DNA of 64,000 nt from assembly GCF_044547355.1 (NCBI RefSeq), contig NZ_JBIUAG010000037.1:1-64000 (forward strand), in the 5' to 3' direction. Under the pieces are notes generated by a model that worked only from the letters and a program-made list of their open reading frames with translations, had not been told where the DNA came from and made no database searches. The number at the start of each line of letters is the position of its first letter. Within the stretch, counting starts at the first letter, position 1. Both the position numbers and the translations under genes were made by a program. Positions 48,306 through 55,735 of the stretch are shown here, piece after piece. This stretch comes from Kutzneria sp044547355 (GTDB taxonomy: Bacteria > Actinomycetota > Actinomycetes > Mycobacteriales > Pseudonocardiaceae).

Positions 48306-49412
48306 ATGCAACCGTTCGAGGATGTGCGCCGGATCGCGGTGCTGCGGGGTGGCGGTCTCGGCGACCTGATGTTCGTCCTGCCGGCGGCGCACGCCCTGCG
48401 CCAGGCCTATCCCGATGCCGAGATCACGCTGCTCGGCACCCCGAACCACGCTCGGCTGCTCGACGGCCGGCCGAGCCCGATCGATCGGGTCATGCGACTG
48501 CCCGCCGCCGAGGGCGTGCACGAGCCGCCGCCCGGCGACGTTGACGAACTGCCCGCCCAGCACGAGTTCTTCCGGGCGGCGCTGGCCGAACGGTTCGACC
48601 TCGCCTGCCAGCTGCACGGCGGCGGGCTGTGGTCGAACCCGTTTCTCCGCAGCCTCGGGGCGAGGCACACGGTCGGCACGCGCACGCCCGGCGCGGCCGT
48701 GTTGAGCCGGTGGTTGCCCTACCGCTACTACCAGCACGAGACCCTGCGGTGGCTAGAGGTCGTAGGCCTGGCCGGCGCGGCGCCCGTAACCCTCGACGCC
48801 GGTCTCGCGGTCACCGAACGAGACCTGGCCGCGGCCGACGAGGCGTTGTCCGGGTTGCCCGGCCGCGTCATCACCCTGCATCCCGGGGCCACGGACCCCC
48901 GGCGGTGCTGGCCGGCGGAGAAGTTCGCGGACGTCGCCGCGCACGCCGTCGCCTCCGGCCACAGCGTGGCGGTCATCGGCACCCGGTCGGAGCGGGAACT
49001 GGTCGACTACATCGTCGACCAGGCCCGGGCGCCGCTGCGCATCCGCGGCCTGGCCGGCGCACTCGACCTCAGCGGCATGGTCGGAGTGTTGTCGCGCAGC
49101 GCCGTGGTCGTGGCCAACGACAGCGGGCCCCGGCACATCGCGGAGGCCATCGGCACGCCGACCGTGAGTATCTTCTGGTGCGGCAACATGATCAACGCGG
49201 GGCCCTTCTGGCGGGGCAGGCACCGCCCGCACATCGCCTGGACGGTGCGGTGCCCCGGCTGCGACCGGTCGCTCACCGACCAGGGCGAATCCGACTGCGG
49301 CGACTACAACTCCTGGGTCGCCGACGTCCCCGTCCCGGCCGTCCTGGCCGACATGGACGGCATCATGGCGGCCACGAGCCCTCTTCGGCGTGCGTCACGA
49401 CCAGTTCCCTGA
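48306..49412 (+). CDS. GT9 family heptosyltransferase-like glycosyltransferase (copy 1)
   Basis: A 368-residue GT-B enzyme of the ADP-heptose:LPS heptosyltransferase family. The N-terminal RGGGLGDLMFVLPAAHALR is the family opening. The C-terminal donor domain has ITLHPGATDPRRCWPAEKF and VVANDSGPRHIAEAIGTPTVSIF, the ADP-heptose-binding signature. A cysteine-rich tail (RCPGCDRSLTDQGESDCGDY) is an unusual addition. It should add a heptose to a surface or secreted acceptor. Its 3' end overlaps the SDR gene on the other strand by 50 bases. Confidence 0.85.
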   Translation: MQPFEDVRRIAVLRGGGLGDLMFVLPAAHALRQAYPDAEITLLGTPNHARLLDGRPSPIDRVMRLPAAEGVHEPPPGDVDELPAQHEFFRAALAERFDLACQLHGGGLWSNPFLRSLGARHTVGTRTPGAAVLSRWLPYRYYQHETLRWLEVVGLAGAAPVTLDAGLAVTERDLAAADEALSGLPGRVITLHPGATDPRRCWPAEKFADVAAHAVASGHSVAVIGTRSERELVDYIVDQARAPLRIRGLAGALDLSGMVGVLSRSAVVVANDSGPRHIAEAIGTPTVSIFWCGNMINAGPFWRGRHRPHIAWTVRCPGCDRSLTDQGESDCGDYNSWVADVPVPAVLADMDGIMAATSPLRRASRPVP

Positions 49413-50043
49413 GCTCGCAGTTGCCCGGCTGGCTGAGGGCGAACACCACGGCCGCCGCCACGTCGTCCGGATCGTTGAGCCGGGCGTCGTCCGGCGGCTT
49501 GTAGCGTTCCTCGCGGTCGTCGAAGAACTTGGTCCGCATGCCGCCGGGCACCAGCAGGGTCACGCCGACCCGCCCGGTCAGCTCGGCGGTCAACGCCCGG
49601 GTGAAGCCCACGACCCCGAACTTCGAGGCGCAGTAGGCCGTCGCGTCGCTGACCGCGCTGAAGCCCAGCGTCGACGCCACGGTCACGATCCGACCACGTG
49701 AGTCGATGAGGTACGGCAGCGCGGCCCGGACCACGGCGGCGGTGCCGAGCAGGTTCACCGTCACGACCCGGTCCCACTCGGCTCCGTCTATTGTGGACAG
49801 CTCGCCGCACCGATCGGTGCCGGCGGCGGTCACCACACCGTCCAGGCCGCCGTTGCGGTCGGCGATCTCCCGCACCGCGTGCTCGGCGGCCCGAGGGTCG
49901 GCCAGGTCGACCCGGACGAAGTCGTCGCATTCCGCCGGCTCGTCCCGGTCCAGCACCACGGCCACGCCGCCGGCCTTGCGCACGGCCCGGACGACCGCCG
50001 CCCCCAGTCCGGACGCTCCCCCGCTGACAACAATGGCTCCCAC
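49363..50043 (-). CDS. Classical short-chain dehydrogenase/reductase
   Basis: A 226-residue SDR. VSGGASGLGAAVV binds the cofactor, the catalytic Ser lies near VASTLGF, and the YxxxK motif is YCASK; VPGGMRT follows. It is a classical SDR and not the extended HldD epimerase, so it cannot be assumed to make L,D-heptose. The GTG at 50043 has GAGGGAG six bases upstream. It is the last gene of the minus-strand heptose operon, ten bases after hldE copy 2. Confidence 0.8.
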   Translation of the reverse strand: MGAIVVSGGASGLGAAVVRAVRKAGGVAVVLDRDEPAECDDFVRVDLADPRAAEHAVREIADRNGGLDGVVTAAGTDRCGELSTIDGAEWDRVVTVNLLGTAAVVRAALPYLIDSRGRIVTVASTLGFSAVSDATAYCASKFGVVGFTRALTAELTGRVGVTLLVPGGMRTKFFDDREERYKPPDDARLNDPDDVAAAVVFALSQPGNCELRELVVTHAEEGSWPP

Positions 50044-50053
50044 TGGTTCTCCC

Positions 50054-51343
50054 TCATTCCACATTGGACAACAGTGCCACCAGCCGGGTGGTGGAACGCC
50101 CGGCGTGGTACGGCACGACCACGCACTCGCCGCCCCATTCCCGGACGACCGCCGACTCCGGCAGCGTTTCCGCCGAGTAGTCGCCGCCCTTGACCCACAC
50201 CTGCGGCCGCAGCTCGCGCAGCACGTCCCGCGGGGTGTCGCCGTCGAACACCACGACCGCGTCCACGCAGCCGATCGACCGCAGCATCTCGGCCCGGTCG
50301 CGCTGGTTGTTCACCGGCCGTGACGCGCCTTTCAGCCGGTGGACCGACGCGTCGGAATTCAGGCACACCACCAGGAAATCGCCCAGCTGGCGGGCGGCCC
50401 GCAGCGTTCGGACATGGCCGGTGTGCAGGATGTCGAAACAGCCGCCGGTGGCCACGATCCGGCCGCCGCGAGCACGCACCGCCTCGATCGCCAGCGCGTC
50501 CGGCGCCGCCCCAGCCGAGACGAACTCGGTCGCGGCGGCCACGGCTGCGGCGACGGCGACATCCAACGCCTTGCCCCGCACCAGGTTCGTGGCGGCCGAT
50601 GCGGCGAAGCGGTCTCCGCCGCCACACGGGTCGACCACCGGCACCCGTCGCGCGGGCACGGCCACCGGCGAACCGCCCAGGTGCAGCAACGCGCCTTCGT
50701 CGCCCAAGGTGACCGCCACCCCGTGCGGCCGAAACCGTCCCAATAGGACAGCGGCGGCGGCCCGAGCGCCGGAAACCCCGGCCAAGCTCTCCGCCTCGGC
50801 CAGATTCGGGGTGTACAAACGCACCCCTGGCACCGGATCCGGACCGCGCGGGTGCGGATCCCAGACCACCGGCACGCGCCGGGCGAGCTGGCTCAGCACT
50901 CGCCGCAGACGCGGATCCGCCGCGATACCCCGGCCGTAGTCGGACACCAGGACGGCATCGGCGGCCCGAACCGCGTCGATCATCTCGTCGGTCACCTCCG
51001 GCGGCCGCTCGCTGCCGCCCCGGTCGAACCGGGCCAGGGAATGCCCCTGGGCCCGCAGGCGCGTCTTCACCACCGTCGCGCCGAAGGAACGGCCGGCGAC
51101 CACTCGCACTTCCGACAGGCACGAGCGCAGCACGGCCGCGTCCTCGTCGTCGGACAGCGCGGTGACCAGCGTCGTCGGCACTCCGTCGCTCGCCGCGAGC
51201 ACGGCCGCCAGGCCGGCGCCGCCGGCCCGGGGTCGCTCGGTCACCATGTCCAGCACCGGGGCCGGGCCGTCCGGGCACACCCGGCTCACCGAGCCCAGAA
51301 TGTCCTTGTCCAGCAAGGCATCCCCCACGACGACGAGGTTCAC
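50054..51343 (-). CDS. HldE-like bifunctional kinase / nucleotidyltransferase (copy 2)
   Basis: A 429-residue paralogue of HldE. The PfkB domain (1-285) keeps GDALLDKDILG and CGGGDRF with the catalytic Asp. The substrate loop that reads RPGGAANTA in copy 1 is changed to RPRAGGAGLAA, so the kinase may have another substrate or be weak. The nucleotidyltransferase (290-429) is intact: TGGCFDILHTGHVRTL and KGGDYSAETLPES. The GTG start overlaps the gmhA stop (GTGA). Two copies may split the kinase and nucleotidyl steps or serve two sugars. Confidence 0.85.
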   Translation of the reverse strand: MNLVVVGDALLDKDILGSVSRVCPDGPAPVLDMVTERPRAGGAGLAAVLAASDGVPTTLVTALSDDEDAAVLRSCLSEVRVVAGRSFGATVVKTRLRAQGHSLARFDRGGSERPPEVTDEMIDAVRAADAVLVSDYGRGIAADPRLRRVLSQLARRVPVVWDPHPRGPDPVPGVRLYTPNLAEAESLAGVSGARAAAAVLLGRFRPHGVAVTLGDEGALLHLGGSPVAVPARRVPVVDPCGGGDRFAASAATNLVRGKALDVAVAAAVAAATEFVSAGAAPDALAIEAVRARGGRIVATGGCFDILHTGHVRTLRAARQLGDFLVVCLNSDASVHRLKGASRPVNNQRDRAEMLRSIGCVDAVVVFDGDTPRDVLRELRPQVWVKGGDYSAETLPESAVVREWGGECVVVPYHAGRSTTRLVALLSNVE

Positions 51344-51915
51344 GAGGCCCGCCTTTCCAGCCGGGCCAACGCCTGCTCGAACGCGCCGCACAGCACGTGC
51401 ACGGCGACCAGGTGGGCCTCCTGCACGGTCGCCGACTCCGCCGGCACACACAACGCTTCGTCCACAATGGACGCCAGTGGGTTCGGGGCCCGGCCGGTCA
51501 TCGCCCAGCTGGTCGCCCCGGCCCGGCGCGCGGCCTCGGCCGCCCGCAGCACGTTCGGGCTGCGGCCGCTGGTGGACAGCAACACCACCACGTCGCCGGG
51601 CCGGGCGTGGCCGGTGACCTGCCGGGCGAACACGTCGTCGTAGCCGTAGTCGTTGCCGATCGCCGTCATCGTCGACGTGTCGGCGTGCAGCGCGATGGCC
51701 GAGAACGGCCGCCGGTCGCCGTCGAACCGTCCCACCAGCTCGGCGGTCAGGTGCTGGGCCTCGGCCGCCGAGCCGCCGTTGCCGGCCGCGAGCAGCCGGC
51801 CCCCGCCGCTCAGCGTGGCAGCCAGCTGATGGCCCCACCGGTCCAGCGAGGACGACTGCGCACGGAGCCAGTCCAGCGCCTCCCGCAGGTCGTCGACGTG
51901 CCTGATCGAGTTCAC
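51340..51915 (-). CDS. gmhA: SIS domain sedoheptulose-7-phosphate isomerase (GmhA-like)
   Basis: A 191-residue SIS-fold isomerase. Family motifs are RLLAAGNGGSAAEAQHLTAELVGRF (in parts), ALHADTSTMTAIGNDYGYDDVFARQV and LLSTSGRSPNVLRAAEAAR; the His and Glu of QEAHLVAVHVLC are the usual catalytic pair. It converts sedoheptulose 7-phosphate to D-glycero-D-manno-heptose 7-phosphate, the first step of heptose synthesis. Both ends overlap neighbouring genes by four bases, so it is embedded in the operon. Confidence 0.9.
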   Translation of the reverse strand: MNSIRHVDDLREALDWLRAQSSSLDRWGHQLAATLSGGGRLLAAGNGGSAAEAQHLTAELVGRFDGDRRPFSAIALHADTSTMTAIGNDYGYDDVFARQVTGHARPGDVVVLLSTSGRSPNVLRAAEAARRAGATSWAMTGRAPNPLASIVDEALCVPAESATVQEAHLVAVHVLCGAFEQALARLERRAS

Positions 51916-53126
51916 GACGACACCTCCAGCACAGTGCCGGCCGGCACCACGCCGGCCCGCTGGTAGACCTGCTCGGTGTCGGCAGCGACCCGACTCCAGG
52001 CATAGCGGGCCCGCGCCCGGTCGCAGCCGGCGGCCCCGAAGGCCTCGCGCTGGGCGGCGTCCTCCAGCAGCGGCCGCAGCACCTTGGCCAGCTCGACCGG
52101 ATCCAGCGGCGGCACAAGCCGTCCGGTGACCCCGTCGACCACGGTGTCGGTCAGCCCGCCGACGGCCGCCGCCACCACCGGGACACCACAGGCCATGGCC
52201 TCCAACGGAACGATGCCGAACGGCTCGTACCACGGTGTGCAGACGACGACGTCGCTCGACCGCAGCAAGGCCGGCATGTCCGTCCGAGACACCTGACCGA
52301 GCAGCGTGACCCGGTCGCTGACGCCGTGCTGCTGTGCGAGTCGGCGCAGCCGACGGGCCTCGGCGTCGGCCGACAACCCGGACGGCCTCGGCCCGCCGGC
52401 GATCACCAGCTCCGTCCGCGGCAGTCGGGCCAGCGCCTCGACAGCGATGTCGAACCCCTTGCGCGGCACCAGCCGGCCGACGGCGAGCAGCCGGTGGCGC
52501 CGGCCGCGGTCGGCGACGGGCCCGGACGGGCTGAACTGCCGCGGGTCCACTCCGCACGGCACCACCGAGATCCGCGACCTCGGCACGCCCATCCGGATCA
52601 GCTCGAACACCTCGTCCGAACAGGTCGCGGCGACTCGGGACACGCTGCGCCCGACCAGTCGCTCCAACCGCTGCCTCGCCGCCGGGCTGGTGTCGTCCCG
52701 CCCCTGATGCCGGCGCTTGACCGAACCGAGCGCGTGGAAGGTCTGCACCACCGGCGCCCCGAGGTCCGCCGCCGCCAGCACCGACGCCAGGCCCGACATC
52801 CAGAAGTGCGCGTGCACGACGTCAGGCGGCCGCTGCCGCCAGTCACGGGCGAGGGCGTCGGCGAATTCGCCCATGTGCGGCAACAGTTTGTCCTTGGCCA
52901 GCGGACCCGGTGGACCCGCCGGCACGTGCACGACGCCGAAACCCCGCGCGGTGTCGACCCGCTCGGGCAGGTCCGGGTCCGTGCGGCGGGTGTGCACGAC
53001 GACCTCGTGGCCCCGGCCGGCCAGCGCCGACGACAGCTCGGCGACGTGCAGGTTCTGCCCGCCGCAGTCGACCTCGCCGAGCGCCGCCAGCGGACTGGCG
53101 TGCTCGGAGACCATCGCGATCCTCAT
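51912..53126 (-). CDS. GT4 family glycosyltransferase
   Basis: A 404-residue GT-B retaining glycosyltransferase. Features are CGGQNLHVAELSSAL in the acceptor domain, VVQTFHALGSVKRRH, LLAVGRLVPRKGFDIAVEAL and the EX7E motif in EPFGIVPLEAMACGVPVVA. It resembles sucrose-phosphate-synthase-like or MshA-like enzymes. It should use a nucleotide sugar at the membrane side of the cytoplasm. It overlaps gmhA by four bases and is two bases from the next glycosyltransferase. Confidence 0.85.
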   Translation of the reverse strand: MRIAMVSEHASPLAALGEVDCGGQNLHVAELSSALAGRGHEVVVHTRRTDPDLPERVDTARGFGVVHVPAGPPGPLAKDKLLPHMGEFADALARDWRQRPPDVVHAHFWMSGLASVLAAADLGAPVVQTFHALGSVKRRHQGRDDTSPAARQRLERLVGRSVSRVAATCSDEVFELIRMGVPRSRISVVPCGVDPRQFSPSGPVADRGRRHRLLAVGRLVPRKGFDIAVEALARLPRTELVIAGGPRPSGLSADAEARRLRRLAQQHGVSDRVTLLGQVSRTDMPALLRSSDVVVCTPWYEPFGIVPLEAMACGVPVVAAAVGGLTDTVVDGVTGRLVPPLDPVELAKVLRPLLEDAAQREAFGAAGCDRARARYAWSRVAADTEQVYQRAGVVPAGTVLEVSS

Positions 53127-53128
53127 GA

Positions 53129-54076
53129 CTACCTCCCACGTTCCACGGTCTCGGTCAGCAACCAGTCCCAGTCCCGCAGGAAAGCCGCCAACCCGTACCG
53201 GGCCAGCGCCGCCCGCCGGGCCCGCTGCCCCAGTTCGGCCGCCCGGTCCGGGGCCGCGACCAGCTCACGCGTCGCGTCGGCCAGCGCCTCGATCCGGGTG
53301 GAGACGACGCCGGCGTCCGGCGGCACGGCCTCGATCGCCTCCGTGGCCGCGAACACCACCACCGGCAGGCCCAGGTGCATCGCCTCGATCAGGGACAGCC
53401 CCAGCGAAGTCCAGCGCGGCGGATGCACGTACACCCGTCGCCGGGCCAGCTCGGCGTGCAGCTTGTCGGTCCACAGGTCGCCGACCGGGTGCACGCCGGG
53501 CAGGTCGAGCCGGTCGACGCCGATGCCGAACACGTCGATCGGCGCGAACCAGGGCAGCAGATCGGTGCCGGTGACCCGGTGCCGCCGGGCCGGCTCGTTG
53601 ATCACGGCGGCGGCCGTGGCCAGCTCGCCGGTGTAGCGCGGGCCGGGATCCGGCACGCCGTGCTCGACCACGGTCGTCGGGGCCCGGCCCGAGTCCCACA
53701 TCGCCTGGTTGAAGTGGGTGACGTGGGCCAGCCGGATGTCGTCGCGGTCGGCCAGCGGGTGCGGCTGTCCCTTGGGCGTGTTGTGCTCCACGTACACCAT
53801 CGGCGCCCGGCCCCGCACCCACTTCTGCACGAGTTCGAGCTCCTCGGGCCGTTGCAGCACAACGACATCCACCTCGGACGCAGCGGTGATCTCGACGGCG
53901 TTGGGCCAGTGGCGGCCTTGTTTGCCGCCGCCCCACGGGCCTTTGGGGATCAGGTACTCGTGCCGGCCGGCGACGAAGGCGTTCATCCACCCGGCGTGCA
54001 CGTGCCAGACCAGCACCCGCAGCCGGCGCTCGGGGGCCGTCCATCCGGTGGGCGGCAGCACCGCGCGCTCGCTCAC
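53129..54076 (-). CDS. Glycosyltransferase (GT4-like)
   Basis: A 315-residue glycosyltransferase with the C-terminal GT-B donor domain: VYVHPPRWTSLGLSLIEAMHLGLPVVVFAATEAIE carries the EX7E-like Glu. The N-terminal part has RVLVWHVHAGWMNAFVAGRHEYL and MVYVEHNTPKG. The gene is shorter than most GT4 members. The GTG start overlaps the GT9 gene stop (GTGA). It is part of the heptose operon and likely extends the same glycan. Confidence 0.75.
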   Translation of the reverse strand: MSERAVLPPTGWTAPERRLRVLVWHVHAGWMNAFVAGRHEYLIPKGPWGGGKQGRHWPNAVEITAASEVDVVVLQRPEELELVQKWVRGRAPMVYVEHNTPKGQPHPLADRDDIRLAHVTHFNQAMWDSGRAPTTVVEHGVPDPGPRYTGELATAAAVINEPARRHRVTGTDLLPWFAPIDVFGIGVDRLDLPGVHPVGDLWTDKLHAELARRRVYVHPPRWTSLGLSLIEAMHLGLPVVVFAATEAIEAVPPDAGVVSTRIEALADATRELVAAPDRAAELGQRARRAALARYGLAAFLRDWDWLLTETVERGR

Positions 54077-55095
54077 GCCCGCACCCCCTGCAACGCCTCG
54101 ACCGCGTCCGCGACCTCGGCAGCCGTGACCGAGTTCAGGCACGGATGCCCGGCCAGCGGGCAGATCCGGGCCCGGGTGCCACGGCACGGCGATGTCTGGT
54201 CGCCGAGCACGACGCACGGCACTCGGTACGGCGCCCAGCGCCGCGTCGGCACGACCGGGGAGAACAGTGACACCACCGGGGTTCCGACGGCGGCGGCCAG
54301 ATGCGCGGGGCCGGTGTTGCCGACCACCACCGCTTCCGCGCCGGCCAGCGTCGCGGCCAGCTGCGGGAAGGTCGTGCGGCCGCCGAGGTCGACGCCACAG
54401 TGGCCGGCGACCCTGGCCGTCAGCGCCCGCTCGTCGGGTCCGCCCGTGACCACCACCTTGCGGCCACGGCGGGTCAGCTCGACCACGGCCTGCGCACACC
54501 GCTCCGGCGACCACGCCCGTGACGGCGCGGACGCGCCCGGATGCACTACCACGTAAGGACTTTCTCCGATGAGACGTGGCCTTTTCGGCAGCGCCCGGAC
54601 GGACAGCCGGCCGTCGTCGTCCGGCCCCAGCGCGAATCCGGCCGCCCTGGCGACCGTCAGCGCGCGTTCGGGCTCGGGCAGGTCCTCGTCCACCTCGATC
54701 CCCGGCCGCAAGCGAACGTCCAGCAGCGACCCCGGATAGTCCTCCGACACCGCGGCGATCCACGGCACGCCGGCCATCCGCAACAGCAGCGCCATCGGCA
54801 GCGGCGACTGGTGATACGAGGTGAGCACCAGCGCGGTGTCGAACCCTCGGCGCCGCAACGTCCTGCGCACCGCCGCGAGATCCCTGTTGTCCACTTCGGA
54901 CGGAGTAGGGTCGATCCACGGGCAGCGCCACACCAACACGTCGTGCACGCCGGGCAGCATCCGCGCCGCCTGCTTGCCGCCGGGTCCGCACAGGAACGTG
55001 ACGTCGTTGCCCTGGGCGGCGGCTCGCACCGCCGGCCCGGATACCAGCACGTCGCCCTCGCTGTCGAGCCGGACGACCAGCACGCGGCGCCTCAT
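54073..55095 (-). CDS. GT9 family heptosyltransferase-like glycosyltransferase (copy 2)
   Basis: A 340-residue GT9 enzyme. It opens RRRVLVVRLDSEGDVLVSGPAVRAAA, and the donor domain has YVVVHPGASAPSRAWSPER and VVVGNTGPAHLAAAVGTPVVSLFSP, the ADP-heptose-binding consensus. A C-terminal set of cysteines (CRGTRARICPLAGHPCLN) again marks this locus. It probably transfers heptose. Its ATG overlaps the gmhB stop (ATGA), which ties sugar synthesis and transfer in one message. Confidence 0.85.
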   Translation of the reverse strand: MRRRVLVVRLDSEGDVLVSGPAVRAAAQGNDVTFLCGPGGKQAARMLPGVHDVLVWRCPWIDPTPSEVDNRDLAAVRRTLRRRGFDTALVLTSYHQSPLPMALLLRMAGVPWIAAVSEDYPGSLLDVRLRPGIEVDEDLPEPERALTVARAAGFALGPDDDGRLSVRALPKRPRLIGESPYVVVHPGASAPSRAWSPERCAQAVVELTRRGRKVVVTGGPDERALTARVAGHCGVDLGGRTTFPQLAATLAGAEAVVVGNTGPAHLAAAVGTPVVSLFSPVVPTRRWAPYRVPCVVLGDQTSPCRGTRARICPLAGHPCLNSVTAAEVADAVEALQGVRA

Positions 55096-55616
55096 CGCAA
55101 CGCCATCTCGACCGCGGCCACCACATCCGGGGCCACCTCGGGGGCGGCATCGATCTCCTCGCGCCGCGTTTCCGCTGTGGGCACCAGAATCGCCCGCGCC
55201 CCGGCGGAGAGCCCGGCTTCGGCGTCGGCCCCGATGTCCCCGATCACGGTGATGCGGTGGGGCGGGAGGCCCAACTCCGCGGCCGCCGCCAGCACCATGC
55301 CGGGTTTCGGCTTGCGGCAAGGACATCCGTCGGCCACGCCGTGCGGGCAGACCTGCCACGTGTCGAACGGGCCCAGCAGCTCGTCCACCCGGTCGTTCAC
55401 GGCGACCACCTCGTCCACTGTGATCAGTCCCCGCGCAACGCCGGACTGGTTGGTCACCACGCCGACCGCGATCCCTCGGCCTCGGGCCAGATCCACGGCT
55501 CGACGCGCGCTCGGCACCGGGAGTACCCTGCCCGGGTCTCCGTTGTAGGGCACGTCGACGACCAGGGTGCCGTCCCGATCGAACAGCACCGCGTCGCAGC
55601 CTTCGCTCGCAGTCAC
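55092..55616 (-). CDS. gmhB: D,D-heptose 1,7-bisphosphate phosphatase (HAD-IIIA, GmhB-like)
   Basis: A 174-residue histidinol-phosphatase-type HAD enzyme. Motif I is FDRDGTLVVDVPYNGDP, motif II is VVTNQSGVARG, the zinc-binding loop is CPHGVADGCPCRKP, and the last motif is VIGDIGADAEAG. These are the GmhB signatures. It removes the C7 phosphate of heptose 1,7-bisphosphate before nucleotide attachment. It is the first gene of the seven-gene minus-strand operon. The GTG start lies ten bases after a SigB-like -10 box. Confidence 0.9.
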   Translation of the reverse strand: MTASEGCDAVLFDRDGTLVVDVPYNGDPGRVLPVPSARRAVDLARGRGIAVGVVTNQSGVARGLITVDEVVAVNDRVDELLGPFDTWQVCPHGVADGCPCRKPKPGMVLAAAAELGLPPHRITVIGDIGADAEAGLSAGARAILVPTAETRREEIDAAPEVAPDVVAAVEMALR

Positions 55617-55626
55617 GGTGGACGAG

Positions 55627-55651
55627 ATCCCCGCTGCGAGTGGGAGTAAAC
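55627..55651 (-). promoter_or_regulatory. SigB/SigF-like promoter of the heptose operon
   Basis: On the minus strand GTTT (55651-55648), 15 bases, then GGGGAT (55632-55627), ten bases before the gmhB start. One base differs from GGGTAT. Confidence 0.5.
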
Positions 55652-55701
55652 GCGGGCCGAAGAACTACTACTCACCGTCACCGGCCCGGTTGATCATGCC
55701 G

Positions 55702-55726
55702 GTTTGGCCTTGTCAGGGCGGGGTAG
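55702..55726 (+). promoter_or_regulatory. SigB/SigF-like promoter of the third GT9 gene
   Basis: GTTT (55702-55705), 15 bases, then GGGTAG (55721-55726), nine bases before the GTG at 55736. It is a full match and divergent from the heptose operon promoter. Confidence 0.65.
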
Positions 55727-55735
55727 CCCGTCCGG

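Noticed and set aside
49363..50043. HldD (ADP-heptose 6-epimerase) assignment of the SDR
   Set aside because: The protein is a 226-residue classical SDR with YCASK; HldD is an extended SDR of about 310 residues with different motifs.
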